DNA of 64,000 bases from Sulfurihydrogenibium sp. YO3AOP1 (GCF_000020325.1 NC_010730.1:124001-188000), one strand, 5' to 3'; shown: positions 17,673 to 27,745, counted from the first letter of the stretch. The notes: generated by a model from the sequence alone, not told the origin. Numbers and translations are program-made.

Positions 17673-19070
17673 TTACAAATTTGTAATTTTATTGAAAATA
17701 ATTTCAAAAGTTGTTCCTTCATTTTCTTTGCTAAATACTTTAATTTCTGCCGAGTGTCTATCTAAAACTGCCTTAACAAGGCTTAAACCAAGGCCACTTC
17801 CCATATATATTCCCCTGCTTTCATCGGCTCTATAAAACTTATCAAAAATCTTATCTAATTTATCTTCTGGAATACCTATCCCTGTATCAGAAATAATTAA
17901 TATTACTTTGTCTTCAATTTCTTTGAGCTTTATGATAATCTTCCCATCTTGTTTATTAAACTTAATGGCATTATCCAATAAATTTGCTATAGCTCTGCTA
18001 AGATACTTTTCATCGCCTAAAATGTAGATATCTTCATCTACTTCTATTTCTATTTTTATTCCTTTTGTTAGTGCATAGTCTTTAAACAATGAATACAAAT
18101 TTTTGACAATTTTAGATAAATTTACCTTTTCCATTGAAAGCTGGAATGTTCCAGATTCAAGCTTTGAGATGGTAAGAAGGTCTGCTATCATTTGATTTAA
18201 AGACTCTGTTTCTTCAATGATATAGACTAATAAATCTGAACATTCTTTGCTGGATTTATTTTTCATTAGCATGTTTTCAGATGCTGCTCTTATTCTTGCA
18301 ATTGGAGTTTTAAGGTCGTGGGCTATGCTTTCTGTAGTTTCTTTTAAGGTTTTTACAAGAATTTCTATTCTATCTAAAAGATTATTAATAACTATTGCTA
18401 AATCATCTAACTCATCTCCAGCTTGAGAAACAGGAACTCTTTTCTCTAATTTCATACTAGTAGATAGCTCTTTTGCAGTGTTTGAAATTTTTTTAATCTT
18501 TCTTGTTATTGAGTTTGCTATTAAAAATCCACCAATTAATGATAATAGAAACACAATAATTCCGGAATTATAGAAGATACTTAAGAGTCTGTTTAAAAGT
18601 CTGTTTTTATCATATTTAGATTTTCCAATCACTAATGTGTGTTTTGGAGAGAGCTTATAGATGATGATATAAAAGTCATCTAAAGATACAATTTCATATT
18701 TATCTGGAGTTAATTTTTTATAGTTTTCTAAGTTTATCACTATATTTTGTGTATGAATAAGTGTATTTGTGTTTAATATAATATTACCTTTATTGTCGTA
18801 GATTTTAAAAAATTCATCTTTATTATTTATAATTTCAGCTTCCTTTAGGATTTGTTTTTTTAACCCATTTATCCCTTCCTGCTTGAATAGAATTTTATAA
18901 GATTTTGCCTTTTCTGTAATCTCTTGTTTTATTTTATCATCAAGATAGATTTCAAAAAATGAGTAAACTGTAAAAAATGAAGCTATTAATGATAATAAAA
19001 GTAAAGTTGAATACAGAAGCGTTATTTTAATTCCAATTTTATTTATAGTTTTAGTTAGCTTTAAGAACAT
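17673..19070 (-). CDS. Two-component sensor histidine kinase
   Basis: The protein has 465 residues. It has a membrane helix at 17-37, an extracytoplasmic loop to about 165, a second helix at 168-188, HAMP to about 240, HisKA with phospho-acceptor H251 in SIAHDLKTPIAR, and HATPase with the N box LLDNAIKF and G boxes DTGIGIP and GSGLGLSLV. The ATG at 19070 is preferred over an upstream TTG; it lies inside the end of the regulator gene, a 20-base overlap that implies coupled translation. The signal sensed is not evident. Confidence 0.92.
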   Translation of the reverse strand: MFLKLTKTINKIGIKITLLYSTLLLLSLIASFFTVYSFFEIYLDDKIKQEITEKAKSYKILFKQEGINGLKKQILKEAEIINNKDEFFKIYDNKGNIILNTNTLIHTQNIVINLENYKKLTPDKYEIVSLDDFYIIIYKLSPKHTLVIGKSKYDKNRLLNRLLSIFYNSGIIVFLLSLIGGFLIANSITRKIKKISNTAKELSTSMKLEKRVPVSQAGDELDDLAIVINNLLDRIEILVKTLKETTESIAHDLKTPIARIRAASENMLMKNKSSKECSDLLVYIIEETESLNQMIADLLTISKLESGTFQLSMEKVNLSKIVKNLYSLFKDYALTKGIKIEIEVDEDIYILGDEKYLSRAIANLLDNAIKFNKQDGKIIIKLKEIEDKVILIISDTGIGIPEDKLDKIFDKFYRADESRGIYMGSGLGLSLVKAVLDRHSAEIKVFSKENEGTTFEIIFNKITNL

Positions 19071-19725
19071 AACCAAAACCGCGGACCGTATGAATTAACC
19101 TTTTATCGAATCCTTTATCTATTTTGTCTCTTAATCTGTGTATCTGAACATCTACCACATTACTCTCTATATCAAAATCTATATCAAAAACGTTGGCAAG
19201 TATCATGTTTCTTGTTACTATTTTTTCAGCATTTTCCATAAGATATTTTAAAAGTTCATACTCTTTTGCTGTAAGGTCTATTTTTTTATTTCCTCTATAA
19301 ACTTCTTTTTTAAGTAAATCCATAACCAAGTCATGATATTTCAATTTTGATATTTCATCTATATCTTTACTTCTTCTAACAAGAGCCTGGATTCTTGCCA
19401 ACAACTCTGGAAAGCTAAAAGGTTTTGTTAAGTAATCATCAGCTCCTAAGGATAATCCTTTAACTTTGTCTTCTACACTATCTTTTGCACTTAGTACAAG
19501 TATAGGTGTTTTTATTTTTTTGTTTCTAAGAGATTCTATAATATAAAATCCAGACATTTTAGGAAGCATCAAATCAAGAATTATTATATCAAAGTTTTCA
19601 TAATTGGCGTAATTTAATCCCTCTTCTGCATCGTAGGCTTGTACTACATCATATCCTTCTTCTTTTAAACGTTTTGCAATAAGTTTTGATAAGTTTTTAT
19701 CATCTTCTACTATTAAAACTTTCAT
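19051..19725 (-). CDS. OmpR/PhoB-family response regulator
   Basis: The 224-residue protein has a receiver domain with acidic pocket E7/D8/D9, phospho-acceptor D51 in IIILDLMLP, the conserved lysine in DYLTKPF, and a winged-helix DNA-binding domain ending RGFGYVLKA. It is the partner of the overlapping kinase downstream. The CusR/OmpR-like layout is typical of metal or envelope-stress control, but the regulon cannot be inferred. The low-complexity envelope genes just downstream are candidate targets. Confidence 0.93.
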   Translation of the reverse strand: MKVLIVEDDKNLSKLIAKRLKEEGYDVVQAYDAEEGLNYANYENFDIIILDLMLPKMSGFYIIESLRNKKIKTPILVLSAKDSVEDKVKGLSLGADDYLTKPFSFPELLARIQALVRRSKDIDEISKLKYHDLVMDLLKKEVYRGNKKIDLTAKEYELLKYLMENAEKIVTRNMILANVFDIDFDIESNVVDVQIHRLRDKIDKGFDKRLIHTVRGFGYVLKAN

Positions 19726-19834
19726 TAAATCCTCTATTGCAATAGTGATTGATTATATTTTATATCATTCTGAAAACAAAGGACCTCTATTATAATTTCA
19801 TTAAAACTTACCAATTTTTCATCCAAGATTTTTA

Positions 19835-20956
19835 TTAAACTTTAATCCTAACAATAAAACCTAAAGAAAACAAAGAAATAAAAGCACTTATTAAAAACGG
19901 ATAATTGCTTGAAAAATTATCCCATATATATCCAGCAATCAATGCTGATATAAAGCTTCCAATACCAACAACAAAATGATATAAACCAAAAACAAATCCT
20001 TTTCTGTATTTTATCTTTTTTCCTATAGTCGCCCAAATGCCTATTTCCAAAAATGCCTCTGCAACAGCCAAAATTAAAAATCCAATAATAGGATTTAGAA
20101 TTATTAATAAATTTGATACAAAAAACAAAATGCTTATAATCATCAAGAAAATTCTTAAACTTACTCTATCATGAAGCCTACCGGCTAAGTAAGTAAAAAT
20201 AACAAGAAAGATACTAAAGACAAGATAAATACCTATTGACTCAGATTGACTTTTTAAATATTCATAAACTTTAAGAATATAAAAAGAATAGCCAAGATTC
20301 ACAAAAGATAAAACAAAAAAATACAGCAAAAGTTCAGGATAGACTATCCTCCATGAAATCTCTTTTCTTTCTTTTTTAATTTTTCTATCAAAGTTTACCG
20401 TTAATAAAATTAAAATAAAGAAAACACAAATAAACCCAAAATTTAAGAAAATGCTTTTTATACTTAAAAACTTAACAAAATAAGAAGATATTATTAATGC
20501 AACTAAAATACCTAAAAACTCTCCGAAATTCTCAAAAATTTTATTTAAAGCAAAAATCTTTCCTAAACTTCTTTTATAAGTATTCGAAAGAATAAAATCT
20601 TTTGCAGGAATTAAGAGTCCCTCGCTTAAACTTTTTAAAAAAGAAGAAAACAAAACTTCTTGCCACTTCGAAGCTATAAAGATAGTAATATTAGATAAAG
20701 ATAAAAAGCCCAAACCCGAAATAATCAAATTCTTCCTGCTTTTAATGTCAGATACATATCCGCCAAAAATTTTTAGCAAGTTAGATAAAGCCTCGCTCGA
20801 ACCTTCTACGATACCAACAATAAACATTGAAGCATTAAAAACATTTACAAGAATAAAAGGCAAAAGTGTTTCATATACTTCTATAAAAATAGTAAAAAGT
20901 AGAGTTATTAAATTTATAATTATTAGAGCTTTCTTTGAATATCTCAACTTTATCAT
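19835..20956 (-). CDS. Major facilitator superfamily transporter
   Basis: The 373-residue membrane protein has about 11-12 hydrophobic helices. It shows MFS pattern elements such as GVxDSIKSRK-like GGYVSDIKSRKNLIISG between helices 2 and 3, and a mid-protein LAGRLHDRVSLR loop. The substrate is unknown. Its ATG lies 5 bases after the original stop codon of the interrupted proton-type ATPase (20962), so the two were probably once one operon. The IS256 insertion may have cut this gene off from its promoter. Confidence 0.85.
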   Translation of the reverse strand: MIKLRYSKKALIIINLITLLFTIFIEVYETLLPFILVNVFNASMFIVGIVEGSSEALSNLLKIFGGYVSDIKSRKNLIISGLGFLSLSNITIFIASKWQEVLFSSFLKSLSEGLLIPAKDFILSNTYKRSLGKIFALNKIFENFGEFLGILVALIISSYFVKFLSIKSIFLNFGFICVFFILILLTVNFDRKIKKERKEISWRIVYPELLLYFFVLSFVNLGYSFYILKVYEYLKSQSESIGIYLVFSIFLVIFTYLAGRLHDRVSLRIFLMIISILFFVSNLLIILNPIIGFLILAVAEAFLEIGIWATIGKKIKYRKGFVFGLYHFVVGIGSFISALIAGYIWDNFSSNYPFLISAFISLFSLGFIVRIKV

Positions 20957-20961
20957 CCAAT

Positions 20962-21178
20962 CTATTGGCTTTTTACCATTTTTAAAACAAATTTTTTAAA
21001 CCTATCAAACATTAGAAAGACAAGCAGCATATATAAATCAACGGACAGAATTACATCAAGCTGAATGGATTTCATGAATATCCCGTAGTAAGCCATAAAA
21101 TTAGAACCGAAGATTGCAATTAACATAAAAAAGGTTAATAAAAAAGATGGTGGCTTTGCTTCTTTGATAGAATCTCTA
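20962..21178 (-). pseudogene. 3' remnant of the interrupted proton-type P-ATPase
   Basis: In the frame that continues the ATPase across the IS256 element, bases 21178-20962 encode about 72 residues beginning DSIKEAKPPSFLL, with two hydrophobic helices and a TAG stop at 20962-20964. These match the expected last helices of the pump. The segment has no start codon of its own. Confidence 0.9.
21170..21178. repeat. Target-site duplication of the IS256-family element (copy 1)
   Basis: GAATCTCTA occurs here and at 22476-22484, directly bounding the element. Duplications of 8-9 bp are normal for IS256. Confidence 0.9.
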
Positions 21179-22475
21179 GAGACTTGTCAATAATTTTGTG
21201 TCTGGATTGAAAACTTTTTATTAAACAATTGTAAAATTTCATAAGAGACTCCTTTAAAAGCAGGTATAGGCTTTTTCCATTTTCCATTCTTTAAATTGTC
21301 TCTTTGTATAAGCAGATTTATCTCAAGAATGTCCACAGATTGAAAATATCCACCTAAATTTATTCTTACCTTTTCTATCATGCTATTAACACTTTCAACT
21401 GGATTTGTTGTGTATATGTGCTTTCTTAGATTTTCTGGATATTTTAAAAAACATAAGTATCTCTCTTTGTTAGATTGAATATGTTTTATAAAGCTTGGAT
21501 ATTTAGACTTAAATCTACCGCATAAATCATCTAATTTTTCTAATCCATCTTCATAATCTAAGCTGTTTTCTTTTATGTTTTTCAGTTCTTTGTTAAATAC
21601 TTGTGAATCTTCTTTATCCATCTGATTTCTAACGTTTCTTTGTAAATGGACTAAACATAGCTGATGGTCTGTATAAGGAAATAGTGTTTCTATGGCTTTT
21701 GTTATCCCAGGAAAATCATCACTTACTATAAGCATTACCCTTTTTAGTCCTCTATCTATTAAATCATTGAATACTTTTATCCAGTCTGCTTTATTTTCAC
21801 TACTGAAAAATGTATAAAATCCAAATATATCTTTATTTCCTTGTAAATCTATTCCAAGAACTACATAGACAGAAGCCTTTCTGATTTTGTTTTTCTCTTT
21901 TATATCACAGTGATATGCGTCTATATACAGTACAAATGCATCCGATGGAAGCTCTCTTGTTTTAAAATCATTAAGTCTTTCTATAAGCTCTTTTTTGATT
22001 TTATCCATATGTTGTTTTGAGTAGTTTAAGCCCAAGCTTTTTAATGTAGAATCTATCTTGCTTTCTGAGTATCCATTGGATACTAAACTCATAAGAAGGT
22101 TTATGTAATCTTCATTAACTCTTTTGTAAGGGTCAGGTAATATTTGTGGTCTAAATCTACCCTTTCTATCTCTTGGGACATTTATGTTAAGCTTGAAAGA
22201 ACCAGTATTTAGGCTTCTTTCATAATATCCGTTTGCTTTGTTGTCTTCATCATTTTCAAGGAAGAAATTTCTTTCCTGATTCATAATCAGTTCCACAACA
22301 GATTCTAAAAGCTTTCTTATACCTATCTTTTCTTCTTGAGTTGTTATACCGTTTGGGAAAAGTTCTTTTACTAATTCTTCGGTAGATCTGTCTAATATTT
22401 TTTCAAAGTATTCTTTCTTATCCATTACTACTCCTCCTTATAATTTTATTTAGACACAACATTATTTTAACTCCC
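21179..22475 (-). mobile_element. IS256-family insertion sequence, complete
   Basis: The element is about 1297 bp. The imperfect terminal inverted repeats read GAGACTTGTCAATAATTTTG at the left end and, on the other strand, GGGAGTTAAAATAATGTTG at the right, both continuing TGTCT. A single full-length transposase fills it, and a 9-bp target duplication flanks it. Every part needed for transposition looks intact, so the insertion may be recent. Confidence 0.93.
21187..22425 (-). CDS. IS256-family (Mutator-type) transposase
   Basis: The 412-residue full-length DDE transposase shows the catalytic acids in YIDAYH, SDDFPG and TNPVESVNS, and the usual CLVHLQRNVR segment between the second D and the E. 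An AAGGAGGAG ribosome site precedes the ATG. The stop codon lies inside the left terminal repeat. It mobilises the surrounding element by cut- or copy-and-paste transposition. Confidence 0.96.
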   Translation of the reverse strand: MDKKEYFEKILDRSTEELVKELFPNGITTQEEKIGIRKLLESVVELIMNQERNFFLENDEDNKANGYYERSLNTGSFKLNINVPRDRKGRFRPQILPDPYKRVNEDYINLLMSLVSNGYSESKIDSTLKSLGLNYSKQHMDKIKKELIERLNDFKTRELPSDAFVLYIDAYHCDIKEKNKIRKASVYVVLGIDLQGNKDIFGFYTFFSSENKADWIKVFNDLIDRGLKRVMLIVSDDFPGITKAIETLFPYTDHQLCLVHLQRNVRNQMDKEDSQVFNKELKNIKENSLDYEDGLEKLDDLCGRFKSKYPSFIKHIQSNKERYLCFLKYPENLRKHIYTTNPVESVNSMIEKVRINLGGYFQSVDILEINLLIQRDNLKNGKWKKPIPAFKGVSYEILQLFNKKFSIQTQNY

Positions 22476-22484
22476 GAATCTCTA
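22476..22484. repeat. Target-site duplication of the IS256-family element (copy 2)
   Basis: GAATCTCTA, identical to 21170-21178, marks the ATPase-side junction of the insertion. Confidence 0.9.
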
Positions 22485-24556
22485 ACTCTGAGAGAGAAAA
22501 TACTTAACGGAATATTTAGAACCAAGGCTAAAAAAGTAATAGTTCTCAAGCTTTCTAAATTTAAATTAAATATCTTATAGCCAATCAAATAAACGCCGGC
22601 TAAGATACTAACAAAGCTAAATATACCAAACATTAATGATACTATAGAAATTTTCTTAATGTCCCATTTATCGGGCTTTTTAGAGTATCCTACGTTGTCT
22701 GTTGCCAGTGATAAAGTAAGGAAATCATTGTAAAATATTAGCGAAATCAGCATTTTTGTAGTCAAGATAAATTCTTTTGTCGTTAGATAGAAGAAAAAAA
22801 TCGTTAAAGTTATAGTAAAAACCCTGATCGTTTTAGTAAAAATATACGTCAAGAGTCTTTGATAAATTTTTCTTGAAATTATTATTGCAGACTTGATATT
22901 TACTAAACCCTCGTTAGTTAGTACGATTGAAGCGGCATCCTTTGCCACATCTGTTGCATTCGCAACGGCTATACCAACGTCAGCCTGTTTGATAGCAGGA
23001 GCATCGTTTAAACCATCCCCAGTCATCCCCACCGTATGACCTGAATTTTGAAGAACTTTAACAATATTAAATTTATCTTCAGGTAGAACTTCAGCAAAAA
23101 CTCCACAAGAGTCTTTAATATTTTTTGCTTCGCAGGCATTATCGTTTATTCCAACAATTTTGGCTATATACAAAGCAGTTTCTTTTGTATCTCCAGTTAT
23201 CATTTTAATATCTATGCCTAAGTTTTTAATTTCTGCAATCAACTCTTTAGAGTCTTCTCTCGGTGGGTCTAAAAAACCTATAAATCCTACATTTTTTTGG
23301 ATACCATCTATATCTATCCAAACTGCTAACACTCTAAGTCCGCTTTTAGCCATATTTTTATAAACTTCTTCCTCAGCTTTGTTGGAAATAGGAGCCACTT
23401 TTGGAGAACCTTTATAAACCTTAATCACTCTAGTGTTTTCCTTGACGATTGCATAAGAATATTTTTTAGAGGGTTCAAAAGGTTCAAAGCTTACTTTTTC
23501 ATATTGATAGCATTTCTCGCTTAATTTATTAAAAATTGCCTCTTCAATCGGGTCTTTTTCCTTTATGTCGGATGCAATAGCAGCATAACACAATACATCC
23601 TTTTCACTGTAGCTTCCAAACGGTATTATTTTTTCTATTGAAATTTTATTTTTCGTGATAGTTCCTGTTTTATCTGTACAAAGAACGTCCATAGAAGCTG
23701 CAGATTCTAAGGCAGATAATTTATTAACAAGAACTCCCTCTTTAACAAGCTCCTTTGCACCTAAAGCGGTGGTAAGCGTAAATGCAGCCGGCAGTGCAGC
23801 AGGTATTATTGGAATTAACATAATTACCATCACAGGCAGGAATTCCAGCAAATTACTCCCCTCTGATAGAGAGATAATAAAGATTAAAATCATCAAAACA
23901 ACGCCAAAAATGAATAAATATTTAACAAGATTAAAAACAATCTGTTCTAATTGGCTTTTTGTCTTAGCTTCTTTTAATAATTTTGCAGATTTTCCGAAAA
24001 ATGTATTTTCTCCTATGTTTATAACTTCACCAATAGCATCTCCTTTTAAAACAAAAGACCCCATAAACGCAACATCTCCAGATTTTAAGCTTTTAGATAA
24101 AGATTCACCTGTTATGCTTGATTGATCTACCATAATAACCCCCTCTAAAATTTTTACATCAGCCGGAACTGCAAAACCTTTTTGAAGGCTCACTATGTCC
24201 CCAACAGTCAGAAATTTAGAATCAATTTCTTTCCACGTACTATCTCTAAGCACCTTGGCTTTTATGCTAAGATGCTTTTTTAACAGATTCAATGCATTAA
24301 AAGAACTTAACTCATAAAAAAATGATACAAAAGCATTAAAAACAAGAAGTATAAATATAGCTATAGAATCTGGGTATTTTTTAAGTAAGAGAGTAATTAT
24401 TATAGTTAATTCTAAAATCCATGGAATTGGTCCCCAAAATTTCTGAAAAATTAATGCAAAAACAGTTTTTTTCTCCTCTTTAATCTCATTTAATCCATAA
24501 GTCTCGATCTTCTTTTTAGCCTCGATTTCAGTTAACCCTTTATACTCGTTCATCAT
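22476..24556 (-). pseudogene. Proton-type P-ATPase (P3A), 5' part, interrupted by IS256 element
   Basis: FWGPIPWILELT at the N-terminus, the actuator TGES, phosphorylation site CTDKTGT and hinge TGDGLNDAPA with GIAVANATDVAKDAA are typical of plasma-membrane H+-efflux ATPases (P3A). The frame runs into the element and stops at 22418 after a foreign tail, giving a roughly 712-residue protein that lacks the last two helices. Removing the element and one duplicate restores ...RVRDS-IKEAKPP... in frame. GGGGA precedes tandem ATGs at 24556/24553. Whether the truncated pump works is unknown; loss of function is likely. Confidence 0.9.
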
Positions 24557-24581
24557 TCCCCTTCTTAAATTTTGCTTATGT

Positions 24582-25082
24582 TTAAATCTCAACATTAACT
24601 TTTAGCCACTGTATCATGGAATCATCAACTTGAAGCTCCATTATTTCTTCACCTAATTTTTCCTTTGAAGGTTTAATGAAATTTATGATAAAACCTACTG
24701 GATAAACAATGTCTTTTTCTGATGATAAACTTTTCTTTAGAGCTTTAATATATTTTTGTGTTTGTATCTTATGGTCTTCTTTGATATCCGTATCAGTTTT
24801 TAATTCAATTATAATATGCACTCTTTTACCACTTTCTAACTCAATCAGGATAATTAGGTCCGGTATTCCCTCACCTACCACATATTTATCTTTATAATAA
24901 ATCGGTAAAACCCTTTGTTCTTCGTATTTTATACCTCTTTCTCTAAGTTCAACTTCCATAGCTTTCTGATAAACTGCTTCACTCCAACCTTCTCCTAAAT
25001 CTTGAAAAACAACTTTAGCAGAATCTAAAATTTCATTAATAACTTTTTGAATGATTAATTCTTCTTGCTCTTTTAGTTTCAT
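24582..25082 (-). CDS. GxxExxY family protein (PD-(D/E)XK nuclease-like)
   Basis: The protein is about 166 residues. The defining GEGWSEAVYQKAMEVELRE (GxxExxY) segment is followed by PIYYKDKYV, GIPDLIILI and IIIELKT, which give the D...ExK arrangement of the PD-(D/E)XK_3 fold. The family is widespread and its biochemical role unproven; nuclease activity is inferred from the fold. The ATG at 25082 is chosen for GGAG 6 bases upstream. It lies 25 bases before the proton ATPase and is divergent from herA. Confidence 0.82.
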   Translation of the reverse strand: MKLKEQEELIIQKVINEILDSAKVVFQDLGEGWSEAVYQKAMEVELRERGIKYEEQRVLPIYYKDKYVVGEGIPDLIILIELESGKRVHIIIELKTDTDIKEDHKIQTQKYIKALKKSLSSEKDIVYPVGFIINFIKPSKEKLGEEIMELQVDDSMIQWLKVNVEI

Positions 25083-25126
25083 TACTTTCTCCAAAGTTTT
25101 TAACAATTAAGATTATTATAATGTAT

Positions 25127-25342
25127 CGTGAAGTTTAAGAGTGTATAGGTCAAAAGAAGTATGGAAAAAATATATAAGAGACTTGGAAATGTTTAATTTA
25201 GAATTCTTAGCTGACACTCAGAATTACCCTTTTACTGATTTTGTCTGTCATCCAGAAAATATAATGATCTCTTAATTATTGATTTTTATATTTTCCCAAA
25301 CTAATATGAATTATCGAAGGAATTTAATAAATACATACTTTA
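25127..25342. repeat. Gap with decayed dispersed-repeat sequence
   Basis: GAATTCTTAGCTGACACTCAG at about 25200 and CTGTCATCCAGA at about 25245 resemble GATTCTTCGCTGACGCTCAG and TGTCATCCTGA of the intergenic repeat at 35.9 kb. No gene is seen in the gap. Confidence 0.4.
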
Positions 25343-25351
25343 TGCTATAAT
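25343..25351 (+). promoter_or_regulatory. Extended -10 promoter of herA
   Basis: TGCTATAAT stands 31 bases before the herA ATG, the same extended -10 as upstream of encapsulin and alaS. Confidence 0.65.
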
Positions 25352-25382
25352 TTCAAAATAAACAAGGATAAAGGTATAAAAA

Positions 25383-26945
25383 ATGGAAAAGCTTGGAATA
25401 GTTGTAGGTTCTACAAAACCAAACAGAGTTAATTTCTTATCTAATAAACCACTCAGACTTGGTCAGTTTGTGATTTTAAAATACTTTGATGGCGATGAAG
25501 AAATAAGGCTTCTTGGAATGATTAATAAAGTTGAAAGAGAAAATAAATATATTCCGGAAGATATTCCAAATTATGAAAAAATTGACAGATTGATAAAAGA
25601 AAGTTCAAGTGAGACAAAGGTTAAAGGAGAAATTCAAATTCTTGGAAAAATTGCAGAAAGGGATAACGGAATAACTCTTGAATTTCAAAGGACGCCTCCT
25701 CTTCCAGCATCAGAAGTTTTAAAGCCACCAAAAGAAATATTAGAAAAACTCTTTGGCTCAAAAGGAAAAAATTATATAAAAATTGGAAAGCTTTTAAGTG
25801 AAGCAGAAGATGTAAATGTGTATATTGATATTAATCAAATCGTTTTGAGACATCTTGCAATCCTTGCAATCACAGGAGCAGGAAAGTCTAACACAGTATC
25901 GGTACTACTTGACAATATAGTTAATTTAAAAGGAACTGTTGTTGTGTTTGATTTTCACGGAGAGTATACAAGAGCTGAATTTAGAAGAGATGGGAAAAAT
26001 GTTGTAAATGTTATAAAACCTCTCGTTGACCCAACTACCCTTGATAAAAAAGATTTTGCAAAGCTAATAGGAATTAGAGAAAATGCAACTACTCAGTATA
26101 GATACTTTAAATATGCAGTTGATAAAGTATTAAGAGATTTAAAAGATGAAAAAGGCGATGATTGGAGAAGGTTTGTAGAGACTGAAAGTTTTTTTGACAG
26201 ATTGATTGGTGAGCTTGAAAGTTGGACGGATGAAGAAAAATCATCTCCATTTAAAGGTAAAATCAGAGAAGAATCTCTTTATGAAGTTATAAATAAAATT
26301 GAAGATACAATGGTAGATCTAAGCCATATAATAAAAATTGGTGCAAAAGACCTTATAGAAAATATAAGACCGGGTATGGTAAATGTTTTTGACTTTTCAG
26401 AAGTTGATGAAGAAGTAGCAGATGCCCTTGCATCTAACATTTTAAAACATTCTTTAATAGAAAGAAAAAAAGCAGTAAGAGGAAGTAATAGCAAAATCCC
26501 AAACCCAATTTTAATCGTTGTTGAAGAAGCTCACATTCTTGCAGGTGTTAAATCTGACACAGACTCTAAATATTGGATGACAAGAATAGCAAGAGAAGGT
26601 AGAAAGTTTGGGCTTGGCTTATGCGTTGTTACACAAAGACCAAAAGGTTTAGATAAAGAAATTTTATCTCAGATGAACAATATGATAATACTAAAACTTG
26701 TTGAACCAGAAGACCAAAAACATGTTCAAAGTGCAAGTGAATCATTATCTTCTGAGCTTATGGAATACCTGCCATCTCTTAACCCAGGAGAAGCTATAAT
26801 TCTTGGAAATATGACAAAAATTCCACTGTTAATTAAGATTGACAAAGCTAAAGGAAAAATACAAGGTAATGATATACCAGTTGTTGATAAATGGCTCGGT
26901 TCTGAAGAAAAAGTAAGTAAATTAGAAGATTTAAAGGACTTTTAA
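25383..26945 (+). CDS. herA: HerA-type hexameric DNA-translocating ATPase
   Basis: The protein has 520 residues. It has an N-terminal HAS-barrel-like domain (1-140), Walker A ITGAGKSNT near 165, Walker B ILIVVEEAH near 380, and RIAREGRKFGLGLCVVTQRP, the conserved motif of HerA/FtsK-like pumps. In archaea HerA works with the NurA nuclease at broken ends; in bacteria it also occurs in defence modules with other nucleases. No NurA is in the window. The nearest nuclease-like gene is the divergent GxxExxY protein at 24582. It is 1 base from the phosphoribosyltransferase downstream. Confidence 0.9.
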   Translation: MEKLGIVVGSTKPNRVNFLSNKPLRLGQFVILKYFDGDEEIRLLGMINKVERENKYIPEDIPNYEKIDRLIKESSSETKVKGEIQILGKIAERDNGITLEFQRTPPLPASEVLKPPKEILEKLFGSKGKNYIKIGKLLSEAEDVNVYIDINQIVLRHLAILAITGAGKSNTVSVLLDNIVNLKGTVVVFDFHGEYTRAEFRRDGKNVVNVIKPLVDPTTLDKKDFAKLIGIRENATTQYRYFKYAVDKVLRDLKDEKGDDWRRFVETESFFDRLIGELESWTDEEKSSPFKGKIREESLYEVINKIEDTMVDLSHIIKIGAKDLIENIRPGMVNVFDFSEVDEEVADALASNILKHSLIERKKAVRGSNSKIPNPILIVVEEAHILAGVKSDTDSKYWMTRIAREGRKFGLGLCVVTQRPKGLDKEILSQMNNMIILKLVEPEDQKHVQSASESLSSELMEYLPSLNPGEAIILGNMTKIPLLIKIDKAKGKIQGNDIPVVDKWLGSEEKVSKLEDLKDF

Positions 26946-26946
26946 A

Positions 26947-27603
26947 ATGTTTAGAGATAGAGAAGAGGCGGGAAAATTACTTAGCGAGCTTTTAAAGAAA
27001 TATGGCGTTGATAAGGAAAATACTGTTATTTTAGCCATTCCGAGAGGCGGTGTTCCGGTTGCTTATGAAGTTTCTAAAAAGCTTGGGATACCATTTTCGT
27101 TGGTTATTACTAAGAAATTAGCTCCTCTTAGAGAGCCTGAAGCAGCATTTGGAGCAATTGCACCAGACGGAAGTCAAGTAATAGATGAAGTCTATATGAA
27201 ATATATGGGAGTATCCTCCTCAGAGCTTGAAATTGTAAGAGAAAATGCATTAAAAGAGATAAAAAACAGGATTATAAAATATCTAAACGGAAAAGATCCA
27301 AGCTTAGAAGGTAAAGATGTTATTATAATTGATGATGGAATAGCTACAGGATATACAGCAATAGCTGCATCGATGTACGTAAAAAATAAAGGTGCTAATA
27401 ATGTATACCTTGCTGTTCCGGTATGTCCGACAGATAGCATTCCAAGAGTAAAGAAATATTTTGATGATGTATTTTGCTATGAAAAATCGGATTCTCCTTT
27501 TTTTGCAGTAGGTGCATTTTATGAAGATTTCCATCAAGTAAGCGACCAAGAGATGTTTTTTATCATTGAAGAAGCCAAAAAGGATGGATTATTTTATATT
27601 TAA
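26947..27603 (+). CDS. Phosphoribosyltransferase-family protein (COG1926 type)
   Basis: The 218-residue protein has the PRPP-binding loop VIIIDDGIATGYTA (about 124-137) and the N-terminal AIPRGGVPVAYEVS segment of the stand-alone phosphoribosyltransferases grouped in COG1926. The physiological substrate is not known for this group. It begins one base after the herA stop, so it is in the herA operon. Whether it takes part in DNA repair or nucleotide salvage cannot be told. Confidence 0.85.
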   Translation: MFRDREEAGKLLSELLKKYGVDKENTVILAIPRGGVPVAYEVSKKLGIPFSLVITKKLAPLREPEAAFGAIAPDGSQVIDEVYMKYMGVSSSELEIVRENALKEIKNRIIKYLNGKDPSLEGKDVIIIDDGIATGYTAIAASMYVKNKGANNVYLAVPVCPTDSIPRVKKYFDDVFCYEKSDSPFFAVGAFYEDFHQVSDQEMFFIIEEAKKDGLFYI

Positions 27604-27609
27604 AATACA

Positions 27610-27745
27610 TTTGGGGGGGTAAGAAATTAGTAATTTTTATTTAGAATTTTAAAATAGGGATCCTTTGGACTTGCATCCTCAAGATGACAAGGTAAGAGTG
27701 TAGGGGCGATTCATGAATCGTGCTTACGAAAGTAAAGTGTAATTT
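27610..27745 (+). repeat. Dispersed intergenic repeat copy
   Basis: TAAGAAATTAGTAATTTTTA, GGATCCTTTGGACTTGCATCC, CTCAAGATGACA and GGGGCGATTCATGAATCG occur in the same order as in other copies. It lies in the 240-base gap before the haem lipoprotein. Confidence 0.6.

Noticed and set aside
17672-17687. ATTACAAATTTGTAAT palindrome at the kinase stop as a terminator
   Set aside because: The stem is wholly A/T but for two pairs and the following tract is poor. It is too weak to call.
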